Of a stretch of DNA of 34,453 nt, positions 16,936 through 25,232 are shown piece by piece. A program made the position numbers and the translations under genes. Origin of the DNA: Acidobacteriaceae bacterium (GTDB lineage: Bacteria; Acidobacteriota; Terriglobia; Terriglobales; Acidobacteriaceae). The stretch lies in the NCBI GenBank assembly GCA_030038195.1, contig JASHPJ010000009.1:1-34453 (forward strand), given 5' to 3'. The notes below the pieces were generated by a model, which had not been told where the DNA came from, searched no databases, and was given only the letters and a program-made list of their open reading frames with translations. Numbering within the stretch: position 1 is the first letter of the stretch; each line of letters opens with the position of its first letter.

Positions 16936-16971
16936 GTGAGGCGGTGTTTCCCCCTGAAAACGCCGCCTCAC
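16936..16971 (-). terminator. Intrinsic terminator of the amt-PII operon
   Basis: On the minus strand, 40 bases after the PII stop, GTGAGGCGGCGTTT pairs with the opposite arm AAACACCGCCTCAC (one G-U pair). The stem is followed by GGTTTTCAGCTT. The strong stem and short T-run downstream of the last gene fit a Rho-independent terminator. Confidence 0.7.
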
Positions 16972-17010
16972 GCGCCCTCCATGACCCGCATGGAGAATTG
17001 GAGGATGGCT

Positions 17011-17349
17011 TCAGACGGCCGCAACGCCCCTTTCACGGCTGCGGATGCGGATCGCGTCTGTTACGTCGTAGAGGAAGATTTTGCCATCGCCTATGCTGCC
17101 GGTGTAGGCAGTGGCGAGGATGGTGTCGATTGCCTTGTCGGCGATGTTGTCGTCAAGCACGAGCTCGAGCTTGATCTTTGGAAGCAGATCGACCTCGTAT
17201 TCCCGGCCCTTGAAGGTTTCGGTGTGGCCTTTCTGGCGGCCGTGCCCGCGCACCTCCGAGACCGTCATGCCTTCCACTCCGAGCTGGATGAGAGCCGACT
17301 TGACGGACTCGAATTTGTTGGGCCGGATAATAGCTTCGACCTTGATCAT
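17011..17349 (-). CDS. glnK: PII nitrogen regulatory protein (GlnB/GlnK)
   Basis: The 112-residue protein has the full-length PII pattern. It begins MIKVEAIIRPNKFESVKSAL. The T-loop reads GHTETFKGREYEVDLLPK with Tyr51 at the classical uridylylation position. The B-loop is TGSIGDGKIF, and the C-terminal RIRSRERG binds nucleotide. PII proteins sense 2-oxoglutarate and ATP/ADP and, as GlnK, plug the ammonium channel. It follows the amt gene by 39 bases with AGGAG before the ATG, the classic amt-glnK operon. This context favours GlnK over GlnB, although sequence alone does not separate them. Confidence 0.93.
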   Translation of the reverse strand: MIKVEAIIRPNKFESVKSALIQLGVEGMTVSEVRGHGRQKGHTETFKGREYEVDLLPKIKLELVLDDNIADKAIDTILATAYTGSIGDGKIFLYDVTDAIRIRSRERGVAAV

Positions 17350-17388
17350 CGGATTCTCCTATCCTGGTTAGAGAGCTGTGTTCGAGGA

Positions 17389-19002
17389 TCAATCGGCGCT
17401 GGCGCTGGCAACCGACTTGACTTCTGCGGCGCGGCCGATGGTGAGATCGGCGGGCATGCCGGCAGGCGCGGCCAGCGACGAGATGACGTATTCGGGATAA
17501 GCCGAGATGCCATGCTCGTGCAGGTCGAGGCCGTAGAGTTCGCCTTCCTCAGAGACGCGGAGCGTGCCGGTGAGGTTGACTACGTACATGAGCACGAGCG
17601 CGACTGTGAAGGTGGACAGGGTAATGATGGCGCTGCCGATGAACTGTGCCTTGAGCAGGGTGAAGCCGCCGCCGTAGAACAGGCCGGTGAGTGGCGCCGA
17701 GTTGTCAGGGCCGGTGGGGCCGGGAGCGCCGTACAAGCCGCAGGCGAACAGGCCGAGCGACAAGGTACCCCAGATGCCGCAGATGCCGTGCACGGGAACT
17801 GCGCCGATGGGATCGTCGATGCGCAGCCACTCGAGCAACTCGACGCCCAGACAGACGACGACACCGGCGATGCCGCCGAGGATGATGGCGCCGGTGGGGC
17901 TGACCCAGTAGCAGGGACAGGTAATGGCGACCAGTCCGGCAAGGAAGCCGTTGACGGTGAAGCCTACATCCCACTTCTTGCTGACGATGTAGGCGTAAAT
18001 CATGGCGGTGAGGCCGGCGGCGCAGGCCGCCAGGGTGGTATTGGTGGAGACGCGGCCGATACCGGCGAAGTCCATGGCCGAAAGCGTGGAGCCGGGGTTG
18101 AAGCCGTACCATCCGAACCAGAGGATCAGGCCGCCGGAGGCCGCGATGGTGAGATCGTGCGGCAGCATGGGTCCACCGCCGTCGCGCTTGAACTTGCGGC
18201 CGAGGCGCGGGCCCAGAACGATGGAGCCGGCTAGAGCGATGAAACCGCCGATGGTGTGGACCACCGTAGAACCGGCGAAGTCATGGAAGCTCTGGCCGAG
18301 GCCGGGCAGGAAATTACCCGATGAGCCCATGGTTGCCAGGAAGCCATCGGGACCCCAGGCCCAGTGGCCGATGATGGGATAAATGAAGCCGGACACGCCG
18401 ACGGAGTAGAGCAGATCGCCGACGAAGCCGGTGCGGCCGATCATGGCACCGGAGGTGATGGTGGAACAGGTGTCAGCGAAGGCGAACTGGAAGATCCAGA
18501 CGGCGAGAAATGCGACGCCCGTGGACTCGTAGGTCTCCGGCGCTCCCTGCAGGAAGAACCAGTGGTAGCCGATAAAGCCGTTGCCGTGGCTGAACATGAA
18601 GGCGAAGCCGATAGCGTAGAAGAGGATGCCACAAAGACATGTGTCGACAATGCACTCCATGAGTACATTGACGGTTTCGCGGGAGCGGCAGAAGCCGGCT
18701 TCAAGCATGGTGAAGCCGACCTGCATGCCGAAGACGAGAAACGCGGCAACCAGGGTCCAGGCGGTGTTGACGGGGTTGACCACGTCAGCAGCCTTGACTG
18801 TGCTGTCAGCAGCGAGCACCTTGGTGAAAAAGATGCCGGTGACCGCGGCCATGATGAGCAGCGTGGAACCGACGCCGATCACCTTGCCAGCAAGAAGCGT
18901 GGCGCCGTAGCGTCTCCACTCCCGATCGCGCAGGCGAACGGCCAACCTGGAAAGCTTTTGTGCAAGGGAAAGGGATTCCCCTCGCCGCACAATCGACTTC
19001 AT
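17389..19002 (-). CDS. amt: Ammonium transporter Amt
   Basis: The start at 19002 has AAAGGAG at normal spacing; the frame opens further up to 19128. The 537-residue product has an unusually long basic N-terminus (1-40). A hydrophobic segment (about 38-62) ending VLAAD follows, probably a signal peptide. The Amt channel comes next. The gate residues are visible: Asp241 in FHDFAGST, the twin histidines His249 (TVVHTIGG) and His405 (VPVHGICG), and WFGWYGFN. The GMQVGFTMLEAGFCRSRETVN start resembles AMT1-like members. The C-terminal tail (GLDLHEHGISAYPEY) is the PII-interacting region. It moves ammonium across the inner membrane under PII control. Confidence 0.93.
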   Translation of the reverse strand: MKSIVRRGESLSLAQKLSRLAVRLRDREWRRYGATLLAGKVIGVGSTLLIMAAVTGIFFTKVLAADSTVKAADVVNPVNTAWTLVAAFLVFGMQVGFTMLEAGFCRSRETVNVLMECIVDTCLCGILFYAIGFAFMFSHGNGFIGYHWFFLQGAPETYESTGVAFLAVWIFQFAFADTCSTITSGAMIGRTGFVGDLLYSVGVSGFIYPIIGHWAWGPDGFLATMGSSGNFLPGLGQSFHDFAGSTVVHTIGGFIALAGSIVLGPRLGRKFKRDGGGPMLPHDLTIAASGGLILWFGWYGFNPGSTLSAMDFAGIGRVSTNTTLAACAAGLTAMIYAYIVSKKWDVGFTVNGFLAGLVAITCPCYWVSPTGAIILGGIAGVVVCLGVELLEWLRIDDPIGAVPVHGICGIWGTLSLGLFACGLYGAPGPTGPDNSAPLTGLFYGGGFTLLKAQFIGSAIITLSTFTVALVLMYVVNLTGTLRVSEEGELYGLDLHEHGISAYPEYVISSLAAPAGMPADLTIGRAAEVKSVASASAD

Positions 19003-19224
19003 CGTGTAGCTCCTTTGTTCGAAGTTGTCCTGGTCTTTTCGAAACTGTTGCAGTCGTTTTTGTGAAGCGCACGCTGGCGATAGTGATAAGTTGCTGCCTG
19101 GAACCCTGGCAGTTACACGGGCTCCCAACCGTCTGCGCCAGCTTGTAAACTGCCGCGCCGGCGCCTAGAGCGGCGGTGTGTGCATCGATAGCTGCAACTT
19201 AATCGTTCTTGAATCGAGAAACAA

Positions 19225-19240
19225 CTATACCTTGGTATAG
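19225..19240. promoter_or_regulatory. Palindrome CTATACC-TT-GGTATAG, operator-like
   Basis: Seven-base perfect arms separated by two bases lie 223 bases upstream of the amt start. The A+T-rich dyad of this length resembles PadR-type or similar operators. No sigma-54 -24/-12 element for amt was recognised in the same stretch. Whether it controls amt or is a relic is unknown. Confidence 0.4.
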
Positions 19241-19340
19241 ATTGACGCATGTTTCCCCAGTTCTTATGGTGGCTCCAGCTTCGAGTTCAATTGCGAAGCC
19301 GCGTTGGTGTGTTTCTTCAATGGGCCACGCGGGGAGTCAA

Positions 19341-19459
19341 GAAAGCTCTGATTAAGTCATTCACTCATCCCTCAGGGGCTAAAGCCCCATTCGTCTTACG
19401 GCACTTACGGCACGGCTGAAGCCGTGCCCTTTCAAAACGGTGACTTAATCAGAGCTTTC
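19341..19459. repeat. MITE-like palindromic element with 19-bp perfect terminal inverted repeats (family B)
   Basis: GAAAGCTCTGATTAAGTCA (19341-19359) is the exact reverse complement of 19441-19459. The match continues imperfectly outward for about seven bases (5 of 7). Inside are two nested palindromes: GGGGCTAAAGCCCC (19375-19388) and GGCACGGCTGAAGCCGTGCC (19409-19428), followed by CTTTCAAAAC. There is no open frame. Related internal sequences occur at 19743-19860 and 27877-28085, so this is a dispersed family. Confidence 0.85.
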
Positions 19460-19564
19460 CTGAGTCTTATGACTCCGCGAGAGAGTGGCACGTCTGGAAA
19501 GGCCCTGTGCGGCGCAACGATTGCTGCAATGAATGGAACTCGCTGCGCAGGATGGTTTGAGACA

Positions 19565-19705
19565 ATGGCCTTTAAGATCGAAGTGTGGATCATCTTTGCC
19601 GCCAAGGTCGTGTTCTTTACAGGACTCACCGGATGTGCCGTTGTTGTGCTACTGAGTTGGATTTCGATCTTGCCGAGTTGCTTTTCCGACAAAGATGAAT
19701 CCTGA
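19565..19705 (+). CDS. Probable small single-helix membrane protein (46 residues)
   Basis: From ATG 19565 the frame encodes MAFKIEVWIIFAAKVVFFTG, continuing through a hydrophobic stretch (LTGCAVVVLLSWISIL) to a charged tail ending SDKDES. It would be one or two membrane helices with an acidic C-terminus. The frame is open further upstream to 19424, but that part lies in the repeat element and looks non-coding. The ribosome site is weak. I faintly recall similar short acidobacterial proteins, but cannot name one. Function unknown. Confidence 0.45.
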   Translation: MAFKIEVWIIFAAKVVFFTGLTGCAVVVLLSWISILPSCFSDKDES

Positions 19706-19742
19706 AAAAATCCCTGAACAAGTACCGGCTTTCATGCGACCT

Positions 19743-19860
19743 GTCCCTCCGGGGCGAAAGCCCTCCATTGGTTTGGCAGGCTCTGCGGCACCTTTCGGCG
19801 AGCCCAGGGGAGGCTTGAAGCTGTACCCTTTCAAAACATCAAGTTTTTAGGCAGATTCTT
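19743..19860. repeat. Diverged copy of palindromic repeat family B
   Basis: The left part TCCCTCCGGGGCGAAAGCCC corresponds to TCCCTCAGGGGCTAAAGCCC of the 19341-19459 element. The right part GGCTTGAAGCTGTACCCTTT, followed by CAAAACATCAAG and TTTTTAGGCAGATTCT, closely matches the right end at 28031-28081. It fills much of the gap before the Tat-exported glycosidase, and no gene is seen in it. Confidence 0.7.
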
Positions 19861-20025
19861 GCGCATGCCACCAGGTCTTGATCTGCATGGTTTTTTGCGA
19901 CTACGCTGCTTGCGATCCGGCGTGGGTGCGGAGTGGTATTCTTGGGCCGCGCGCCGGGGAGGAGTCTTATCCGGAGACTGCCAGCGCGCGGCGATCTTTG
20001 TGGCTCGATCGGTGGAGAGCGGTGC

Positions 20026-22248
20026 ATGGGGAGCAGCAGAAGAACCTTTCTGAAGCAGACGGCGGCGGTGTCTGCGGCCAACCTGATTGGAAGCGATGGG
20101 CAATTGAGCGCGGCGCTGCTCAAGAGCGCGCAGAGTGAAACGGCGGCGCAGCAGGCGGGCTGGTATGGCCGTCCGATGCGCTGGGCGCAGTTGAGCTTTG
20201 TCGAGAGCGATCCGGGCAATTACGATCTTGGCTTCTGGCTCGATTATTTCAAGCGCGTGCACGCCGAGGCCGCAATTCTCAATGCGGGCGGCTGCGTGGC
20301 GTTTTATCCCACGCAGATTCCGCTGCACTATCGCAGCAAGTGGCTTGGCGACCGAGATGCCTTCGGCGAGATTGCCGCGGGCTGCCGCAGGCTGGGGATG
20401 AACGTGGTGGCGCGAACCGATGCGCACGCGTGCCACCAGGATGTTTACGATGCGCATGCGGACTGGATTGCGGTGGATGAGAATGGCAACAAGCGCCGCC
20501 ACGCGTCCGATCCTGACTTCTGGCTGACCTGCGCACTGGGGCCGTATAACTTCGAGTTCATGACGCAGGTTCATCAGGAGATCATGACCCGATATAGGAC
20601 AGACGGGATCTTCACCAACCGCTGGGCCGGCTCCGGGATGTGTTATTGCGAGCATTGCCGCGAGAACTTTCATGCATTTTCAGGCATGGACCTGCCGCGT
20701 ACGCAGGACCCGCAGAATCCGGCGCGGCGCGCGTATCTCGTCTGGCACCAGCAGAGGCTGTTTGCGTTGTGGCGACTCTGGAACGGCAAGATCCAGCAGA
20801 TCAACCCGGATGCGAGCTTCATTCCCAACACTGGCGGCGGGGCCCTGAGCGAGCTGGACATGAAGACGATCGGCGAGCTTGCCCCCACGCTGGTCGCAGA
20901 CCGGCAGGGAAGATCGGGCGCCATGGCCCCGTGGATGAGCGGAAAAAGCGCAAAGGAGTTCCGTGCGACGATGGGGCACAAAGCTGTGCCCGCCATTTTC
21001 AGCGTAGGACTCGAAGACAAATATCGCTGGAAGGATTCAGTGCAGAACGGCGACGAGATTCGGCTGTGGGTTGCTGACGGCATTGCGCAGGGATTCCGTC
21101 CAGCATTTACCAAATTCAATGCCAGGCCCTTCGACAAGCGCTGGTTCCCGGTGGTCGAAGAGATTTTCCAGTGGCATTACGCGCATGCCGATTACTTTCG
21201 CAACGAAGAATCCTATGCGCGCGTGGGGATGGTCTACTCGCAGCAGACGGCTGCATTCTACGGTGGCCCTGATGCTGCCGCCAAGGTGGAGAATCCCGCG
21301 CTGGGTTTTTACCAGGCGCTGATCGAGGCCCGAATTCCCTTTGACATGGTGCATGACCGGCTGCTGGACCGTGATCCTATCGATCGATACCGGATGCTGA
21401 TCCTGCCCAACATTGCCGCGCTTTCAACAGAGCAGTGCCGGCAGATTCGTGCATTCGTCGAGCGCGGCGGAAGCATCGTTGCCACCTATGAGACCTCGTT
21501 GTATGACGAGTGGGGCGTGCCACGCGCGGACTTCGGATTGGCGGAGCTTTTCGGCGCGTCATATGCGGGGAGCAACGAAGGCCCCATGCTCAACTCGTAT
21601 CTTGAGCTCGAGCGCGACCCGGCTACGGGACAATACCACCCGCTGCTCGCGGGGCTTGAAGATGCCGGCCGCATCATCAACGGGATTCGCAGGGTCCACG
21701 TGAATCCCATTGGCGAACCGGGCTTTTCGCCTCTGAAGGTGATTCCCACTTATCCTGACCTGCCCATGGAAGAGTGCTTTCCGAGGCCGGTGAAGAGCCA
21801 GGATGCAGGCGTGTTTCTGCGGCAGGCGGGCAAAGGCCGAGTCGTTTATTTTCCCTGGGACATCGGCAGCACGTTCTGGGAAGTGATGAATGTGGATCAT
21901 GCGAAGCTGCTGCGCAACGCCGTGCTTTGGGCCACGCAGGAGCCTATGCCGGTAACCGTGGAAGGAAAAGGCATCGTGGATGTGTCGATCTGGGGGCAGA
22001 AAGGTTCCATGACCGTGCACCTGGTGAACATGACGAACCCGATGATGATGAGAGGGCCGATTCGCGAGGTGATTCCTCTCCCGGAACAAAAGCTCACGAT
22101 TCGCGTTCCTGCGGGCCGGCGCGTGAAAAGAGTTCACCTGCTTGCGGCTGGCAATGAGATTCCTTACCGCGAGGAGAACGGCTTGATTCGGCTGGCAGTG
22201 CCAGGCGTGCAAGTGCACGAAGTGGTTGCCCTCGACTTCGCCGTGTGA
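20026..22248 (+). CDS. Tat-exported glycosidase-like protein (GHL6-type barrel plus trimerisation-like region)
   Basis: The start at 20026 gives a twin-arginine signal (SRRTFLKQTAAVSAANLIGS) and has GGAGAG upstream; the frame extends to 19933. The 740-residue product opens with a TIM-barrel-like region (about 45-400) of the hypothetical glycosyl hydrolase 6 kind. Key patches are GCVAFYPTQIP, DGIFTNRWAGSG with Asp193, and a CYCEHC cluster (Cys206, 208, 211) that could hold metal. The middle (about 400-620: VGMVYSQQTA, LPNIAALSTEQCRQIRAFVE, GGSIVATYETSLYDEWG) matches the beta-galactosidase trimerisation (GH42 M-like) domain. A beta-sandwich ends the chain. Tat export suggests folding in the cytoplasm, perhaps with a cofactor. 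Substrate unknown; it stands alone between repeat DNA and a convergent gene. Confidence 0.75.
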   Translation: MGSSRRTFLKQTAAVSAANLIGSDGQLSAALLKSAQSETAAQQAGWYGRPMRWAQLSFVESDPGNYDLGFWLDYFKRVHAEAAILNAGGCVAFYPTQIPLHYRSKWLGDRDAFGEIAAGCRRLGMNVVARTDAHACHQDVYDAHADWIAVDENGNKRRHASDPDFWLTCALGPYNFEFMTQVHQEIMTRYRTDGIFTNRWAGSGMCYCEHCRENFHAFSGMDLPRTQDPQNPARRAYLVWHQQRLFALWRLWNGKIQQINPDASFIPNTGGGALSELDMKTIGELAPTLVADRQGRSGAMAPWMSGKSAKEFRATMGHKAVPAIFSVGLEDKYRWKDSVQNGDEIRLWVADGIAQGFRPAFTKFNARPFDKRWFPVVEEIFQWHYAHADYFRNEESYARVGMVYSQQTAAFYGGPDAAAKVENPALGFYQALIEARIPFDMVHDRLLDRDPIDRYRMLILPNIAALSTEQCRQIRAFVERGGSIVATYETSLYDEWGVPRADFGLAELFGASYAGSNEGPMLNSYLELERDPATGQYHPLLAGLEDAGRIINGIRRVHVNPIGEPGFSPLKVIPTYPDLPMEECFPRPVKSQDAGVFLRQAGKGRVVYFPWDIGSTFWEVMNVDHAKLLRNAVLWATQEPMPVTVEGKGIVDVSIWGQKGSMTVHLVNMTNPMMMRGPIREVIPLPEQKLTIRVPAGRRVKRVHLLAAGNEIPYREENGLIRLAVPGVQVHEVVALDFAV

Positions 22249-22355
22249 TGGTGTTTTGCCCGGCATGCGAGAGAGCGCGATTCTCGAACGCCACGGAAGT
22301 TCTCCGATGGGTGTAGAGCGAAGCCGCAGCTCTGAAGCGGCGTTTTCCTTAAGAA

Positions 22356-22407
22356 AGAGCCGCCAGGTGCATCCATTCACACTGCGCGTGAATGGGAGAA
22401 CGGCTCT
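22356..22407 (-). terminator. Terminator-like nested hairpin after the cyclic-di-GMP gene
   Basis: AGAGCCG (22356-22362) pairs with CGGCTCT (22401-22407), which overlaps the minus-strand stop codon. An inner perfect stem CCATTCAC/GTGAATGG sits at 22373-22380 and 22388-22395. On the minus strand the outer stem is followed by TTTCTT. It lies between two convergent genes, where termination is needed. Confidence 0.55.
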
Positions 22408-24868
22408 AACGCGAACCTGAGCCCACCAGGAAGAGGCCGGCTTCGCCACGGCGGCGCTGGCGATAGAAGCTCTGCTTGCTCAGGTACATCTCGCGGTCGG
22501 CTTTGCCCAGCAGCTCTTCGGCGGTGTCGCCGTCGTCAGGGTAATAGGCAATGCCGATGCTCGAAGAGATGGACGCCTCGATGCGCAGTCCGGCGCAGGC
22601 TCTTTGCACAGCGTCATCGAGCCTCTTCAACTGGGTCCCGGTCAGCGATTCGTCCATGGCAGGGAACAGGAAGGCGAACTCGTCTCCACCCATGCGGGCA
22701 ACAATGTCGGCGGGGCCTGAGCAGGTGCGGAAGCCTTCGGCGATGGCGCGCAGCAGGTCGTTGCCCTTCAGGTGGCCGTGCCGGTCGTTGACGGCTTTGA
22801 ACGAGTTCAGGTCGCACACGCCCACGGCAAAACGCTGCCCGGTCGCGTGCGCTCTTTCCACCTGCGCATTGATCTGCTGCGAGAAGTAGCGCATGTTGAC
22901 GAGCTGCGTAAGGTGGTCGATGCGGGCATCGGCTTCGGCATTGCGGAACCGGAACGCGTTTTCAAGCGAGAGCGAGAACTTGGGCTGGATTGCTTCCAGG
23001 ATGCGCAGATGGTCCTTGGAAAAGGCGGCGTGCTTTGAGGAGTAGACGGAGAGAACGCCAAAGGCGGCATTGGCTGAATCAAAGAGCGGAATGGAAAGCG
23101 CGGAGCTGTTTTCACTCAGCATGCCGCTCTCGACCACGTAATTCGTCTCCATCGTCGGATTGCCGTTCACAATGGGCCGCTCGTTCTGCGCAACCCATCC
23201 GGACAGTCCTTCGCCGAGCGGGATGTGCTGCGACGAAAATGCATGAGCCAGGGCACCATCAATGTACTGCGCTTTCACCGACTCTTCTGACTTGAGGTAG
23301 ACAGCGAAGCAGTCGAACGGGATGAGCGGCTGCAGGCGCTTGGACATCATGGCGCTGGTTTCGCGCGTGCTCAGCGAAGTGCCCAGCATCTGGCTCAGCT
23401 CGAAGACGGCCTTGGCCTCGCGGCTGGCCGCTGCAATCAGGTTCAGAGACTCTGCCGCCAGCGCGTTGGCACTCTCGCTGCGTGAGGGCCGGTCATGCTC
23501 TACGGAGCCGGATGCGGCTTGTTCGGGCTGGAAGCCCGCGCCGGGCGCCGCGCCGCGCTCAATGAGGAGGTCGGTCCTGAGCGGCTCCATCTCTTCGCTC
23601 TGCTGGCGCGCCAACTCTTCCAGTTGCAGATAGCGCTCTTCTAACAGCCGCACAACCACCGGATCGAATTGCGTGCCCGCTTTGCTTTTGACGAAGGCCA
23701 TCGCCTCGTCGATCGGCATGGCCCGGCGATAAGGCCGTTCTGAGGCAAGGGCGTCGAAGCAATCCACCGCGGTGAGGATGCGCGCTCCGATGGGAATGTC
23801 TTCGCCCCTGAGGCCATCGGGATATCCACTGCCATCCCAGGCCTCATGGTGCGACCGCACGATGGGAACCACGGGATAGGGAAAGTGTACCCGCTCCAGG
23901 ATGTTGGCACCCACCACCGGATGAATCTTCATCTTTTCGAACTCTTCGTGGGTGAGCTTGCCGGGCTTGTTGATGATGTGTTCGGGAATCGCGAGCTTGC
24001 CGATGTCGTGCAGGAACGATGCGGTGGCGAGCGCCTGCATCTGGGGTTTGCTGAGACCCATTGCCTTGCCCAGCTCGGCCACATACAGTCTTACCCGCAT
24101 CAGGTGGCGGTGCGTGTTCTGGTCCTTGGCCTCCACGGCCATCGCCAGGCCTTCGATTGTGCGCAGGTGCAGCGCCTCGGTCTCGACAATGTACCGGTCG
24201 CGGTCGCGCACGATCTCCATCTGTGCCTCGTAGGCGCGATAGGCCGTGTAGACAAGTGGGATGAGCAGCAGCGAAGTCATCCAGCCGAACTGAGCGCCGA
24301 TAAAGCTTGCGGCGGCGGCCAGCATGGCGCTGACAATATAGAACGGGGTATGCAGCAGCAGTTCGCGGCGCCATTGCTTCGATTGTGCAGTGCCTGACTC
24401 GAAAGCCTGCAGCAGGGCCGCGGGAATAGAGTGGATGAGCAGGTAGACCGCGGCTGCCAGGGCCAGAGCGGGCGCTGTTTCACTGCTGAGCGGCTGGAGC
24501 GAAGACGCATACGTCTGCCACGCGAGCACGGTTGCCGTGGCCGCGCTGGAAGCGTCGAAAAGAAGACGGACCAGAGAGGCAGGCGCAACGTTGCCGAACG
24601 GCCACTGCGCGATGGCTCCCGAAACAGCTAGGACGGCAGCCTGAAGCGGTGAGAGCTGCAGAATGCCCAGCAGCACGAAGGGGAAGTTGAGCGGCATCGT
24701 TGCCTCGGTCCGGGGCACGGCCACCTTCATCCTGGCGCTAAGCACAACGGCTGCCAGATAGACCGCGAAGTGCGGCCACTGGGTCATGACGTGCCCTGAG
24801 ACCCAGTACAGGCTGGCGACTGCGCTGGCCACCACGAAGCACACGAGAGCCTTGACTCGAAACGTCAT
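22406..24868 (-). CDS. Membrane HD-GYP / GAF / GGDEF cyclic-di-GMP protein
   Basis: The 820-residue protein has about eight hydrophobic helices (5-210). An HD-GYP phosphodiesterase domain (about 235-420) follows, with FLHDIGK (His287-Asp288) and HHEAWDGSGYPDG (340-352). A GAF domain spans about 480-640. The GGDEF cyclase (about 645-810) has an intact GGDEF motif at 727-731. Both catalytic signatures are intact, so it may both make and break cyclic di-GMP. The usual RxxD inhibitory site before GGDEF is replaced by GPAD. It would act at the inner membrane in response to a signal via the N-terminal sensor or GAF. It is monocistronic between two convergent or tail-to-head neighbours, ending 158 bases from the Tat glycosidase. 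Confidence 0.9.
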   Translation of the reverse strand: MTFRVKALVCFVVASAVASLYWVSGHVMTQWPHFAVYLAAVVLSARMKVAVPRTEATMPLNFPFVLLGILQLSPLQAAVLAVSGAIAQWPFGNVAPASLVRLLFDASSAATATVLAWQTYASSLQPLSSETAPALALAAAVYLLIHSIPAALLQAFESGTAQSKQWRRELLLHTPFYIVSAMLAAAASFIGAQFGWMTSLLLIPLVYTAYRAYEAQMEIVRDRDRYIVETEALHLRTIEGLAMAVEAKDQNTHRHLMRVRLYVAELGKAMGLSKPQMQALATASFLHDIGKLAIPEHIINKPGKLTHEEFEKMKIHPVVGANILERVHFPYPVVPIVRSHHEAWDGSGYPDGLRGEDIPIGARILTAVDCFDALASERPYRRAMPIDEAMAFVKSKAGTQFDPVVVRLLEERYLQLEELARQQSEEMEPLRTDLLIERGAAPGAGFQPEQAASGSVEHDRPSRSESANALAAESLNLIAAASREAKAVFELSQMLGTSLSTRETSAMMSKRLQPLIPFDCFAVYLKSEESVKAQYIDGALAHAFSSQHIPLGEGLSGWVAQNERPIVNGNPTMETNYVVESGMLSENSSALSIPLFDSANAAFGVLSVYSSKHAAFSKDHLRILEAIQPKFSLSLENAFRFRNAEADARIDHLTQLVNMRYFSQQINAQVERAHATGQRFAVGVCDLNSFKAVNDRHGHLKGNDLLRAIAEGFRTCSGPADIVARMGGDEFAFLFPAMDESLTGTQLKRLDDAVQRACAGLRIEASISSSIGIAYYPDDGDTAEELLGKADREMYLSKQSFYRQRRRGEAGLFLVGSGSR

Positions 24869-25232
24869 CCTGTACTCTCAAAGAGTCTCGGCCCGGACGC
24901 ATTGTTTGGGGGAAACAACCCCGGTCCGCCGCTTTATCTTACTGAGCAAAAAATAATTTGGACCTTAGACTTGTATGCTACCGGGTGGCGAGAGAAAGCC
25001 CAATGCACCTTTCGTGGCACCGTAATGCGCAGAGAGTCACCTGGCTTGTCGGAACATGATCCCGATCTTCTTTCAAATCAATGAGATGAAAAATCAATCG
25101 CTGGTTACTTTCGGCTGGCCGGAGCGGAAAGACCGTTTGAGCACGGCAGGCAATCGGGCCGGCACACGGACTGTCTGCCCAGACCGGAGTGCAGCTCGAC
25201 GTGGGGGCCGAGCTGCACGGTTGGAATCGGAT
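24869..25232. other. Intergenic region upstream of the cyclic-di-GMP gene
   Basis: This 364-base gap has no supported gene. The part nearest 24868 is A+T-rich (24935-24985) and presumably holds the promoter of the minus-strand cyclic-di-GMP gene, but no clear box pair was found. No cyclic-di-GMP riboswitch core was recognised. The right end carries the hairpin at 25189-25218. Confidence 0.5.
25189..25218 (-). terminator. 10-bp perfect hairpin after the exported glycosidase
   Basis: GTGCAGCTCG (25189-25198) pairs perfectly with CGAGCTGCAC (25209-25218). It starts 14 bases after the minus-strand stop at 25233. There is no T-run after the stem, so it may stall or protect RNA rather than act as a textbook terminator. 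Confidence 0.5.

Noticed and set aside
16936-18234. 432-codon plus-strand frame opposite PII and amt
   Set aside because: PII and Amt on the minus strand are unambiguous.
24869-25232. Cyclic-di-GMP riboswitch upstream of the cyclic-di-GMP gene
   Set aside because: I looked for the conserved GEMM core and found none.
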